Assembly: GCF_901933205.1 (NCBI RefSeq)
Contig: NC_044600.1
Coordinates: 2,046,001-2,110,000, forward strand
Origin: Camarhynchus parvulus
Lineage: Eukaryota; Chordata; Aves; Passeriformes; Thraupidae
Direction of reading: 5' to 3'
DNA: 64,000 nucleotides
Shown: positions 37,890-49,026 of the stretch, piece after piece
Layout: each line of letters starts with the position of its first letter
Numbering within the stretch: position 1 is the first letter of the stretch
Notes under the pieces: generated by a model
Told to the model about the DNA's origin: nothing
Databases searched by the model: none
The model's input: only the letters and a program-made list of their open reading frames with translations
Program-made: the position numbers and the translations under genes

Positions 37890-38528
37890 TTGTTGGGCTT
37901 GGTGAGGAACAGATCCCTGCCTGGCAAAGGACAGAGTCCAGACAGAAAGAACAGCCTGGAAACAGCCACCCCCAAAATGTTAATGAGCTGCCATAACTAT
38001 TTTAATTTCAACCATCTGTACTCAAAAGCAAGACAGTCTCTCCAGAAGAACTGTCTGCTGGGGAAAATCCAGATAAGCCTGGGGCACCTGGGCCCTCAGG
38101 GGGTTGTGGTGCCAGTGGCTTTGTCACGATTGTCCCTCCTGGGTTCCATCCCAAATGCCAGCTCTGCTCTCAGAGCGGGGCACAGCGTTCCTGCTGAGCA
38201 CAGTTGCACGTGGAGGTGGAACTTCAGCTCAGCACTCACTGTCCTTTCACTTCTGGGAGGAGTGATTCCATTCCTGCTCCTTCCCTTCTGGGAGCACAGC
38301 AGGCACTCTTGTGTCTTTATCACAGGCTGTACCAGGTTACTGCAGACAGGAGATGAAGTTCTGGTTTTGTTGTTCTGTTTGTCTGGCTGGGAGTTTTGTC
38401 CACTTATTTATTCTCCCTCTATCACCCTCCAGATTAAGTTAGGCAGAACACTTCTGTTTGCAATGATGGAAGTTGTTTTCCTCTCTAGTTGCAAAGAGAA
38501 AAACCCATTTACTGATATTAGCACTTAA
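37890..38528 (+). other. Long unrecognised open frame, 212 codons
   Basis: This is the longest open frame in the window. It starts about 220 bases after a CR1 copy and crosses no recognised repeat. The translation has hydrophobic stretches around residues 118-132 and 160-190 but no motif, signal peptide or family that I can name. A minus frame (38096-38323) is open across the same DNA. By length alone one such run in 64 kb is unusual but possible by chance. There is no supporting promoter or splice context, so I do not call it a gene. Confidence 0.12.
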
Positions 38529-39921
38529 AACATCCCAAGACTTTTAAAAATGAAACTATTTTTAACAGCATCATTTTGAAGTCAGTAAATGAAACCAGAA
38601 CTTGGCGCCCAGATTTCATTTCTAAAGCTGCAGGATACATATAATGTGTAACTTGTGGCAGGTATGTTTTGTACAGAATCTCCTGCATCACCACAGTTCT
38701 GCACAAAAGCAGAGGATGCAAGGCTGTGTTGGACACTTGCAGAAGAGATGTCCATGGCCATTAACTTTCATCCAGCACCTTCAACAAAATGCATAATATT
38801 ATTTTATAAATGCACTTGGCATTCAGGGGTCCAATACAATCTGGTAAATAACATAAGTTTGTTGCTTTTTATCTCAAGTCTTCCAAACTTGTAAATGTTT
38901 TCTTATCTCAAGGTGTCAATGCCTGTTATTTCCTTGCTCTTGTTTTGCTTTGTCAAAGATGAGTTTGTGTCTCAGAAATTATTTCATTGTGTTTATGTTC
39001 CATATGTCATACTTCACTGAAGATAGGACACTTACAGAATAGCTGCTCATTTGTGTTTGTGCCATTGCACTTTGCAAAGGTTTCTTTGCACAGGAAGTTT
39101 TACAGTGCTTTTTTATTGTGGAACTAGAATTTTTTTTTTTGTGCTGAATGAATGGTTAAACCATCTCCCCACCCAATATTTAGTTACTGTTTTTTTCCCT
39201 CAGTGCTTATTTTTGTGCATGAACATTTAGCATATTTGGCTGCAAAGAGAAAGGCAAATACAAAGCACATGAGGGCTGATTTTCTGCATTGTCTGTATTC
39301 CCAGCCAGTTATGTCAGCCAAGGTCCATGCCTAAAATAAATACAGTTATTTTTATTGTTCTGGATATCTTTTCCAGTGTGTACGCTGAATTGTGACAGAA
39401 TTGTTTGCTTTGTTGTGAACATCAATCCATGGATTCCCAAACCCTCCCAGCAGCCGTGGCAGAGGAGGGAAGGCAGGGATGTTCTCATCTGCTGGGTTAA
39501 AAGCATTTGGCATTTGGGGAACCAACTAAAGCACAGCACTGGGGGTGGGCCCCCCAGGCTCTGCCATTTTGTCTTTTTGAACAGATCAGGAAATATTCCA
39601 GAAGGAAAAATGCTCCTTGATATGTGGCCAGTAGGTTTTTCTGGGGAGAACTTGTGTTGCTCACTGTGCCAGGCTGAAGGGCTGCAGCCAATTCACCCCC
39701 AGACCGCGCTGACATCTGGATTATTGAGCTTGATGATTTTTCTGTCAGGCTTTTTAAACTATGAACAGGTTAAGGGAGAAGTATTGTTATCAAGCTGGAG
39801 CAGTGAGTTTTATGACCTTCAAAGAAGCTGCAGGTGCTTCATTCTCCAATGAATGGGTGTTTTTTATAATATGTATTATGTCTTGTGTTGTGTCCTTATC
39901 ACATTTTTTATTTTTTTCCAG
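38529..39921. other. Unique DNA with a 165-codon unrecognised open frame
   Basis: A plus-strand frame at 39355-39852 is open for 165 codons in a different frame from the one at 37890. It shows no domain, and a 72-codon minus frame overlaps it. The rest of the stretch is background. The right end (39900-39921) is a T-rich tract ending in cag, which gives the acceptor of the next candidate. Confidence 0.4.
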
Positions 39922-40085
39922 GCTGTGCTGAGCACTGTGTTCCATTCCCCAGCTCTGTTCCCAAACTGACTGATCTCAGCTTGCAGATATGAGTGACAGT
40001 CCAAGCTGTCTTTGGGATTTGATGGAAATGAACTCTCTGAAGTACCAGAAGCACATCTGACTCGACAGAAAGTAGAAACTTTGTG
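39922..40085 (+). other. Candidate non-coding exon, 164 nt
   Basis: A strong pyrimidine tract ('tttatttttttccag') ends at 39921 and a donor-like 'tttgtg|gtaagc' begins at 40086. All three plus frames contain stops, so this cannot be an internal coding exon. It could be a 5' untranslated or lncRNA exon. It contains a small ATG frame of 23 codons. The support is splice-site quality only. Confidence 0.2.
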
Positions 40086-41339
40086 GTAAGCTGGATGGTG
40101 CAAGGTGCAAAGGGAGGTGTGAGCAGCAATTTTTCCATTTTTAAGCCAGAATTTGGCCTAATTAAATTCTTAGAGTATTAAATGTGCAACAGAATGCTGT
40201 GAAATAGCTCTAAGAATACACTGACAATGCTAGAGAATCCAAGTTGGTAACTTGTCAGTGTCAGACCTTTGAACTGATTTGGTTTTGTTCTTCAGCTTAC
40301 AAAGCACTCTCTTAATTAGATTAGCCTGCCACAGGCTCTTGGCAAATTCCAACTTTAGTGGCAATGAGAACAAACACAATTAATTAATCCATACATAAAA
40401 AAGGAAGGAATAAATGGTCCAGTTACCCTGGCAGGAACAATTCTGCTGCAACCTCAGAGTCTCACTGGCACATGTAGCAGTTCTCTAGTGCAGCCATGGG
40501 TTAGGTAAATGTGTCTAGTGGAAAGCATGAAAAACTTTGACATATACTTCAAAATTCACTCTTATTTATAAAATTGCAAGCTGCTTATTTTTCACATACA
40601 AGGGTTACAAATTTTCCATTCCAGAAAGACAAAACTGGCCTTGGGAGCACCTTGTGTCCTTATTACAAACATTTAAAGTTGGCATTAATATTTATTTCAG
40701 TAATGTTGCTTCAAAGTATGGTGTGATGTTTTAATTTTGCATGACATTTGTGAAACAGCATAGTCTAAGTGATTTTCTGTAAATACATTGACTTTATAAT
40801 ATTAAAGACTTTCTTCTTTGGTGCAAGTTAATAGCACTGTTACCATGGAACACTTATTCCTTTAATTTCATGTAAATTTAAATTTTATGATGTTTGCTTC
40901 TCCAAGATGATATAATCCCTTTTTATTGAAAAGAATCACAATTATGCAAATGATGATATCCAAGGAGACAAGCAGCAATTAACTGCAAAAGACAGGCTGT
41001 TACCAAAAGAGTTTACTCTCAATGAACAGAACAGGACCTCCTTTAAAATAAACCTTTATTTAAAGAAATCAATTTGGCATAGTTTCTAAAAGAAAGCAAT
41101 TCATTCAGACAGAAGTTTCTAGTCTTAGCAGCATGTTCAGTAATTTATTTGAGGTTTTTTCTTTGACTCCAAATGCATTATTTCTGTACACAGAACATGG
41201 AGAGCAGAAAGCTTCAGCATCACTGTGGACTCTGCTGGCTTTGCTCCGAAGAAAGCTAAAAAAAGATTTGTCTTTCTCCAGGAGGCTGTTAATGAAGCAA
41301 AATAATTATTTGTGAACATGGGGTTGCTCCATCTGACAG
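40086..41339. other. Unique AT-rich DNA, no gene seen
   Basis: No exon or repeat family was recognised. A 60-codon frame is open on both strands at about 41133-41319, which argues for chance. Confidence 0.55.
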
Positions 41340-41437
41340 TCTTTGAGCAACCTGGTCAGTGGAAGGTGTTCCTGTCCATGGCAGAGTTGGGACTGGGTGA
41401 CCTCCAAGGTCCCTTGAACCCCAAACATTCTCTGACA
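41340..41437 (+). mobile_element. CR1 LINE 3' fragment, sense
   Basis: 'gagcaacctggtcagtgg', 'aaggtgttcctgtccatgg', 'gggactgggtgacctcc' and 'aaggtcccttgaacccc' match the CR1 3' end in order. Only about the last 100 bases remain, so the copy is heavily 5' truncated and inactive. Confidence 0.85.
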
Positions 41438-42350
41438 GTCACTGGTCACAGCTCTGAAAATGTGAAATAATGCCCCAAGTAGCTGTGTGGGTTAATGGCA
41501 GCCTCCTGGAGAAGGTCTGGGTTTGGATCCAGCCATGTGCAACTCTCTTACACTCCAAATGATGCCACAGCCACAGTGTGCTTTGGGATGCTCTCTGAAA
41601 TGTTCACAGATGGCTTGAGAATGTACTTGAGAGCCATTTCTCCTTGGATATCCTCCCTGTGCTTGGTGGGAGAGTGGTGCTGCTTCAGACATGGGCAGAT
41701 ATTGCACAGTGCAAGTGCTGCCATGTATTAGAATTAATTTTGTTTTCCCAGTTCCCTGTGTGGAGAACTGAGCAGTGTTGGAGGAGGAGGAAACAGCAGC
41801 TGGATTCTGGAGAAAAGGTTTTTGTTCCTCAGTAATTTTGATACTCTGAGTTGTTAAGGAGCCTCAAGAGAGATTGTGAAAGGGAAAATGGGAGGTGAGG
41901 GTGGGATTGAATGGGTCAGAGGGCAAGCAAAGGGTGTCAGAGCTTAAAGTGCAGCGCAGCTACAGGACAGGGTCACACATGAGCTCCTAAATCCTCTCTG
42001 TCCCTGCAAAGCAGGTAATACTCATAACACCAGACGTATTTTTCCTTGCCTCTTTACAGATAATAGCTGTGACAGACTCTGGGAGCAGGGCTGCACTGTC
42101 CAAGAAAATGCACAGATGTGCTTTTCCTCCTCCACTTTCTCTGCCAGAGAAGCAGCCGAGGGAGCAGCCTGGGCAGGGCTCCACCAGGCTTTAGGGAGGG
42201 CTGCTGCTCCAAACAGAGTTGTTGGAGTTGTGCATGAGCTCAGGAAAGCCTCGTGGTGCCAAGAGCCTGAGGAGTGTCAATGGATCCTGCGTGCTTTAAA
42301 TCAGAGCTGCCAGAAGGTTCGTAGCTGCAGATAACTGCAATTAGTGCACC

Positions 42351-42370
42351 TGGGAAAATATTTTTTCCCA
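42351..42370. repeat. Short inverted repeat (hairpin)
   Basis: 'tgggaaaa' and 'ttttccca' surround a four-base 'tatt' loop. Homeodomain-like words 'caattagtg' and 'cattagtgg' flank it. It is too short and AT-rich to be a clear RNA gene. Confidence 0.7.
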
Positions 42371-43737
42371 TTAGTGGCTTTCCCTCAATGAAAGTCAAAG
42401 ATGAAATAAAGAAAAGGAAAATAGGCTTCAGAATTTGTCTGGTGACTGCAAAGCAGAGAGAGCTTATTTTGTGCATTCTATTTGCACTTCTCAAAACATT
42501 TTATAACCTGTTAAATAATTGGTGTGGTAAACAAATAGTGTCACATTTTATAGGTGGGTCAACACTAAACATAGAGATATCCTGTAAACTCTGCACTGAA
42601 TGCCTTCTTATACAGGGTTTTTATCTGTAATTGTAGTCACAGAGACATGAGGTTGTATGCTGGACAATTGCCTGGCCTGAACATAAAACAGAGACAATAT
42701 CAACTTGGATTTGCCCAGCTCTTTGTTCCTTTTGGTTTAGATTTTTCCTTTTTTTTTTTTTTCTTGTGGGTTTTTAATTTTTTTTTTTTTTTCATTTAAG
42801 GGGGTTTTCTCTCCCCATTCCTTAGATAAACTCTAAATTGTGAAAGGATTACTGTTCCTTTAGAGCTGAATGTCAGACAAGTGCCAATAATGTGGGTGAT
42901 ATGCTTTCCTGGGCTGGGGTTAAGGTGCAACTGTGAGGAACATAGAGAGGAATTTCAGAAAGTTTTTGACACTGCAAAAAGGTTGTAATAGACTGTGCAG
43001 GAGCAAGGAAAAATTGGCATTTTCAGTGCAGAGTGAATGTCAAGTCATAGAAAGGTGTTGACCTCCAACCATCAATTTTAGCTCCGTTCCTCCTCTGTGC
43101 TCCCAGGTGCTGTGCCCAAAGTGGCCAATAGCTCAGAGCTGGCATTCAAACCAATCCAGCTCAGGAAACCCCTCTGAAGTGCCCTGATGAGATTTTCTCC
43201 AGTGAATATTGTGTATAAGAGGTGGGCTTGATCATATCTTTTAAAAGTGTTTTGGATATCACGTGGGATAACATCTAGAAAGGTCAGGGTGGAACAGCTA
43301 ACCAGAAAAATCCACCTCAGTGTAGTTCAGCTTTGGCTTTCTCAAAAATAGATTATTTTTTTTTTTTGGTATGAACCAAATGAACCTCTAGCAAACTGAC
43401 TGAGAAGCTGAGTTTCAACAGGTTGGAGCTCACTCTGCTTATGGTTTATTAATGAAAAATCAACCCCCAAGCAGAAAGGCAGTGTTGATGATGATCACTT
43501 TGTAATGACTGTACAGCAAAATGAGAAAATCAGCAATCAGGATACAGTGCAGGCTGAAGGAGCAAAAGCCTCTCCTTCTGATATTGCATTGCCTCAAAGA
43601 ATATTGTTTTATCTTGTTTATTTATTTAAGACTGAGTGTGGAGGACTGAAACCACTTACAATTAAATAATGAACATTGGAGAAATTAATATAACTCACAG
43701 AAAGACACCGAGCAATTTAAACATAATTTGAGTTTTT

Positions 43738-43755
43738 AACTGAATATATTCAGTT
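43738..43755. repeat. Perfect 18-bp palindrome
   Basis: 'aactgaata' followed by its exact reverse complement 'tattcagtt'. It may be a dimer-binding site or chance. Confidence 0.8.
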
Positions 43756-46481
43756 GTGAGGAGTGTCTATGTAAGTTTTGTATGGAGATGTAATTAAGAT
43801 ACAAATTTAATAAAAATATCAAACATAACTATAATAACCCCCCCAAAACAAACCAAACTTTAAAAAAACCCCTCCAACTCTTAGTTAAGTAGAAAGGCAT
43901 CTTCACCAATCAAGGGAAGCAGGCTTGATGGTGAGAATTGAGAAGGTTTTTCAGAAGGGACATAATTTATGAGAAAAGCTGAGAAAGAAGCCAGATATGA
44001 AGATATAATATTGAATATATATAACTTTATTTTTCACATTCAGTGCCTTGATTTCCCAAAATAAGTATGTTTCCAAAATCCAAGGGATTTTATAAGTCCT
44101 TCTTGGAAATTTGAAGCTCAAAACTTTATATTTTCTTTTGAATGCAAAACATCTGTTCGCGAGACCAGCTCTTGCTTTAAGACCAAGAATAGTTTTTACA
44201 TTTGTTTACAAAGCCTTCAGGAGGTTTTTATACTAGAATCTCTCTGGAGATCCCAGTTTAGAAACAGTGAAGTGCCCCTGGTTAATAGAGGGAGATGGGC
44301 AATGTTGCCATGGCTGAGGCTGGGATGGGAGGAGATGTCAGACATGCAGAGGTCCCTCAGGAGATTAAAGCAGAGTCAATCTGCTGAACCAGCACTGGGG
44401 CATTTTTGGTTCTGTTTGTGCCAGTCTGGGGAGCTTAGTGGGGCAGCAGACAGGATTTTATGGAGAGTTGGTGATGAACTCGCTCCAAAACACCTCCAGG
44501 TGATGAAAAGTCCAGGCTTTGCACAGATGAGCAGGGTTGAAATCTTTTCTCTGATCTCTCAGCTATCCTTTCTTGGAGTAAATAGATTTTTTTTCCCTTT
44601 AGAGCACTGACACCAAGTGTTATCCCCTAAACCCAGGAAACAGGCACCAAAACCTGCCAGAGTTAAGGAGACCCCTGTATGGGGACATTCTTGATATTTA
44701 TTATAATGAATGTTTGAAGGAATAATTCTGTATAAATCAATAATGAAAAAATAAAATCCCCCCTTCTCACTCCTGCTACTCCTGCTAAGTGCTGTTAGGG
44801 TTGGGAGCAATGAACCACTTTTTTTGTGTGCAGCATCTCAGTAATTTATTTACTATTGAGTAAAACCTTACCCTTTATAAAACAGTGCAAAGCATATATT
44901 TGTGGTTCATTATCTTATCTAGACTGAATGGTTATTTTTATATTTTATGTTGAAACAATTTTTTTTTCAAATACTACAACTATTTACTTTTAAAAATTAT
45001 TCTAAAATAAGAATATTAGCTACCACATATTCACCATTTTCCCTTTTTATCTTATCTGACTCTATGTGCAGCTGGGGAGGGAGACCAGGCTCTTTAGGTG
45101 TGGCCAAACCCAAAAATATCAGCATTTGAGAAATACCCCCTTAAATTTGCCAATTTCTCAATTTCTTTCTCGAATCCAGTATTCCTAGGTGCTTATGCTT
45201 CCTTGTTTATAAAACACGCCTAATAAATGCAGCCAGGCAAAACCAAGCCCACGTTGAAGGCAATGGTGCAGAGAAGAACTCTATAAAGCTGGAGGAAAAA
45301 AGGCTCAGCTTCAGAATTTGTGATGGATACAAAGTTGTGTGAAGTTGGGAAGTAGGAAAGGGAAAGTCAAGGAAAGGTGATGAGACACAGAATAAATAAA
45401 TCCTGAGTATAACCTGAAAATGTTTCCAAAAAAAGAAGATGTAAAAGTAAAATTTAGAAATGTAATTTGAAATATTAACTAAAAAGAAAATTAGATATAA
45501 AATATGAGATTATTAGCTTAAATTTATACACTTTACATTGGGGTTTTTTTGCAAGCAAATAGAGAATTTATGATTTTTGTATTAGTGTCTAAGAGAAGTA
45601 GGAACTTCTAAACTCAGTGCATTCCCAGTCATTTCTTTTGGGCTTTTGATCATGGTGTGGAAATGTAGCTTGTACTGTCTTTGTAGGATCACTTGTAGAT
45701 GGCTGGCTGAGTTTCAAGTCCTTTTTCTCTGGGGAAGTCAAGTCTTTTCCAGCTTCCTAGTAATTAAAAAGAAAAAAAGCAGACTCCCACTGTGAAGGTA
45801 TGACATTTCAGCACAGCTTTTATAATGCTGGAGTAGAATGATTTCATAAGCTTTGGGAGGACAAAAAAATATTCAAGTGAATGCTTCTGGTTCTGCATTA
45901 AATCATATTCTGTAGCTCCTCGTTGCACTCTGGTGTGGCTGTCACTTGATAACTCTGAGTCTGAGCCTTGCTATGGAATGTGTATGTTTGTTTGTTATAA
46001 TCCACCTCTTGGAGAACAGCTTGCTTTCTGTGTCTCAGCTGTGTTTTACTTGGAAAGGTAAATATGTTTTGATATTTTTAAGCTTCTCACTTTTGTCGTC
46101 TGGCTCCATTTTCCATGCTGCTCAGTGTTGCTTAAAAATATCAAAATTAATAATCCTGCATTCCAAACCAGAACATGTGGCTTGAGGTGTGGCTATTTTA
46201 TCTTTCATTTGGGAAGGTTTTTTTGTTCTCAGCTCACTTTGTTCCTGTAGCATTGGTTAATTTTATCTAAACAAGGTGGTTGTGGCTTGCCCCAGGGTAT
46301 GACTTGCACCTCTCATAGCAACAGGAATAATTAAGACAGGAGACAATCACTTAGGAACCATAGTAATACTCTCATTTAAAAATAACCTAAACTAAAATTG
46401 AGAGAAGCATTTCCCTTCTCTGGGAGGAGAAGGCATAAAAAACCAGGCCAGAATGCCATAGAAAGTGTGTATATATGTATT

Positions 46482-46505
46482 CATTCATTTATTTATTTAT
46501 TTATA
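46482..46505. repeat. (TTTA)n microsatellite
   Basis: 'cattcatttatttattta'-type tetranucleotide run of about six units, slightly degenerate at its left end. Confidence 0.85.
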
Positions 46506-48620
46506 ATACAAAATAGATTTAATAAGAATTCAAAACTTCATGGTAGCCATTGTAAATGATACCAAGAAATCAGAATCTTTGCAATGGCAAACTGATATAA
46601 ACGATAATAAAATGATATAAACTGATATAAACTGTGCTAACCCCATTATGAGAGATGAAGGGTGCCCTCCATTCCATCTTCATTCAAGGAGCTGAGCAAG
46701 GAAAGGTCCAGCATTGGTTGGAGGTCAAATGAAAAATAAGATCAGGATAGGAAATACAAATTCCTCCTCGCTGAATAAAACATCTGCCTTCTGTGTTGTG
46801 CCAGTGCGGCCATGGAGCTGTGGTGGCTGAAGATATTTAGCACTTTAATATCCTTTTGTCCTTCCAGGGCTTGAGAACTGAGTTCCCCCAGAGAACAGTT
46901 CTAGACCACTGAGATTTTTGAGATGTTTACTCAGTGGCTGCAATTTAGTTAAAATAAATGAGTGAAAATGAACCTAATCTTTCTAAAGCCTGACACAGAA
47001 GGTCTGGATGTTCCAATTGAACAGTTCCAGCATTCTGTGCTCTTGCCATGTTTATTCTGCAGCAAATAACAGTTAGATAAATCCAGTTGCTTCAGCCACC
47101 ACCAGGAAATCCAAGTTTAAAAGTTTCAGCAAGGCCAGGTGTCCTTCTGCTGTCTCACACCTTGTCAGGTAAATTCAGTGATTTACTGCTGCTTTTGTTC
47201 AGTATCCTGGTGATCATGCAAGTCCTCCCACAGCAGCCTCAATTCTTATCCTGATAGAGATGAAGGGGCTTTACTGCACTGTCTGATTTTACCAAAGCAT
47301 TTTAGGTTGCCTGTCACCATCTGAGGCACTTCACTGCAATGTCAAGGTAAATAAATGTAAAACTTTTCCCTTTGCTCTTCTCTCCAGGCGCAAGAGTGGA
47401 AACAGGAGGGGTATATGATGATGTTGATTGACATATATAGGATAAAATTAATTAATTTAATATAGAGGAGAAAAACACTTAGAATAATGGCAGAGGAAAA
47501 GTGTATTCTTCATAAGCAGAATATCTTAAAAAGCGAAATATCTAAAACCATGGTGGGTTTTTTGTTTTGGTTTGGTTTTATTGTTTGTGTTTTTGTCTTG
47601 GGTTTTTTTTTTTGAGAAATGATCTTAGCCTCCTGAATGACAGATATAAAATGTCAAAATCTGATTCTTCACAAGAGGAGGATGGTGAAGGATAGCAAAG
47701 TCAAAGCAATAACAGAAAAGAAGAGAAAGATGGGGATTTTCTTTCCTATCTATTATCTGACAACTTCTGTTCTACTGTCATTCTACATATATCTTCTAAT
47801 AAAACCAAGTACTTCTCCTTACAAAAGCTGCCATCTTACAGTGTTAGGAAAAGAGGAATTTACAGTTTTACATCACTCAATGAGAAAGAGAACACAGAGG
47901 GGGATTTGTGCAGTTGCCTACTTTCTCTAAAGAGACAATTTATTTGTCATCTTATAATGACAAACTCACATTCATCTCTTTCTGACCCTTTTTTCTCTCT
48001 CTCTTTCTGCCCTTCCCACTCCCTTCCTGTATCTTCTCCGTTTTGCAAAGCTTTCCACATCTACTCCAATTACTCTCAGTCTTTTCCATGCCTCAGTTTT
48101 CCTCAGGGAACGTTTGGAAGCGTTGGGTTGCACATTCCCCTTTGGTGGGTTGCCCTGAATAAATCTGTGCTCTGCCTGCTGGGCACAGCTCTGTGCCAGA
48201 CACCCCCCATGAGCAGCACAGCTCTGCCTTTGACAGCAACACACATCCTGACCTTCAATTAAGCTGCAGGTTAAGACAATACTGGAAAATCAATAGCTCA
48301 TTTTCTGTCTTTTGTGCTCAGATTTTGATGTTTACTAAGATAAAGGATGACAAGGCTGAAGGCAGGAATCTCTGCAGAACATCTATTGATGCTGCCAGAG
48401 GCTCAGGGGCCAGGTATGGCCTAATCTTTGCAAAGCTCCCAAACACCAATAAGTCAATAAATATCAACTGTAGCTTTGCACAGCATCCCCTGCCCCTGGA
48501 TTCTCACCAGGAGTTTTTTCTCTTCTCCTCCTGTCTCCTGACCCAGGGCAGGGTCTTGAGAAATCCAAATTCATTGGTGGCTACAGTTACTGGGAGGAAA
48601 ATCTGTAGCTTGAAGCCTTG

Positions 48621-48621
<1 letters not shown>
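46506..48621. other. Unique DNA without a supported gene
   Basis: Contains short 'gatataaac' repeats at about 46594-46640, a T/G-rich stretch at 47551-47614 and a pyrimidine-rich tract at about 47985-48045. Open frames at 47637-48621 (97-142 codons) overlap each other and lack domains. Confidence 0.5.
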
Positions 48622-48655
<34 letters not shown>

Positions 48656-48830
48656 TTTATTATATATTTTATATATATGTTTTTATTATATATATAATGT
48701 ATAGTATATATTATATATAATTACACATATATATTTAATATATATTATATATAATATGTATAATTAAGTATAGAATGTATATAGTATATATTCTATATAA
48801 TAATATAATATATAGTATATGTATCTAATT
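48622..48830. repeat. Long compound TA-rich simple repeat
   Basis: A pure (TA)n run of about 30 bases at 48622-48651 is followed by about 180 bases of degenerate TA/TTA/GTATA sequence, with 'tatatgtttttattatata' occurring twice. It can form many alternative hairpins and probably varies in length. It is the longest low-complexity tract in the window. Confidence 0.95.
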
Positions 48831-48956
48831 TTTAGCTTAAAGCTATTTTTATTATTAATTTTTTGGGGGGATATCTGTGTGTGAGGAGGATAAGTTTTGT
48901 TACCTATGCAATTTTAATCTACCCTGATTGCTGCTTCCTTTTCTCTGCTCTTTCAG

Positions 48957-49026
48957 CTTCTAAATGGAGTCCCAGAATGGAGAGGGGACGTTGAACTCCA
49001 CTTTTTGGAGCAGACTTGGCTGAAAG
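48957..49026 (+). CDS. Candidate internal exon, 70 nt, product unknown
   Basis: This interval has the best splice architecture in the window. A long pyrimidine tract ('cttccttttctctgctctt') leads to 'tcag' ending at 48956, and 'gctgaaag|gtaact' gives a donor at 49027. One frame is open across the whole interval, reading 23 codons with the core 'GVPEWRGDVELHFLEQTW' and leaving one base (phase 1). The other two frames contain stops. No family was recognised. An open frame of 23 codons is weak evidence by itself, so the call rests on the splice signals. Its end phase is compatible with the candidate exon at 63700 if the second of two possible acceptors is used there. A cryptic or lncRNA exon is the main alternative. 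Confidence 0.35.

Larger units (their letters stand above)
41438..46481. other. Unique DNA without a supported gene
   Basis: Holds two T runs (42749-42762 and 42778-42792), a short hairpin at 42351-42370 and a palindrome at 43738-43755, listed separately. Open frames up to 112 codons (44272-44610) have no domain. No convincing exon was found. Confidence 0.5.
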
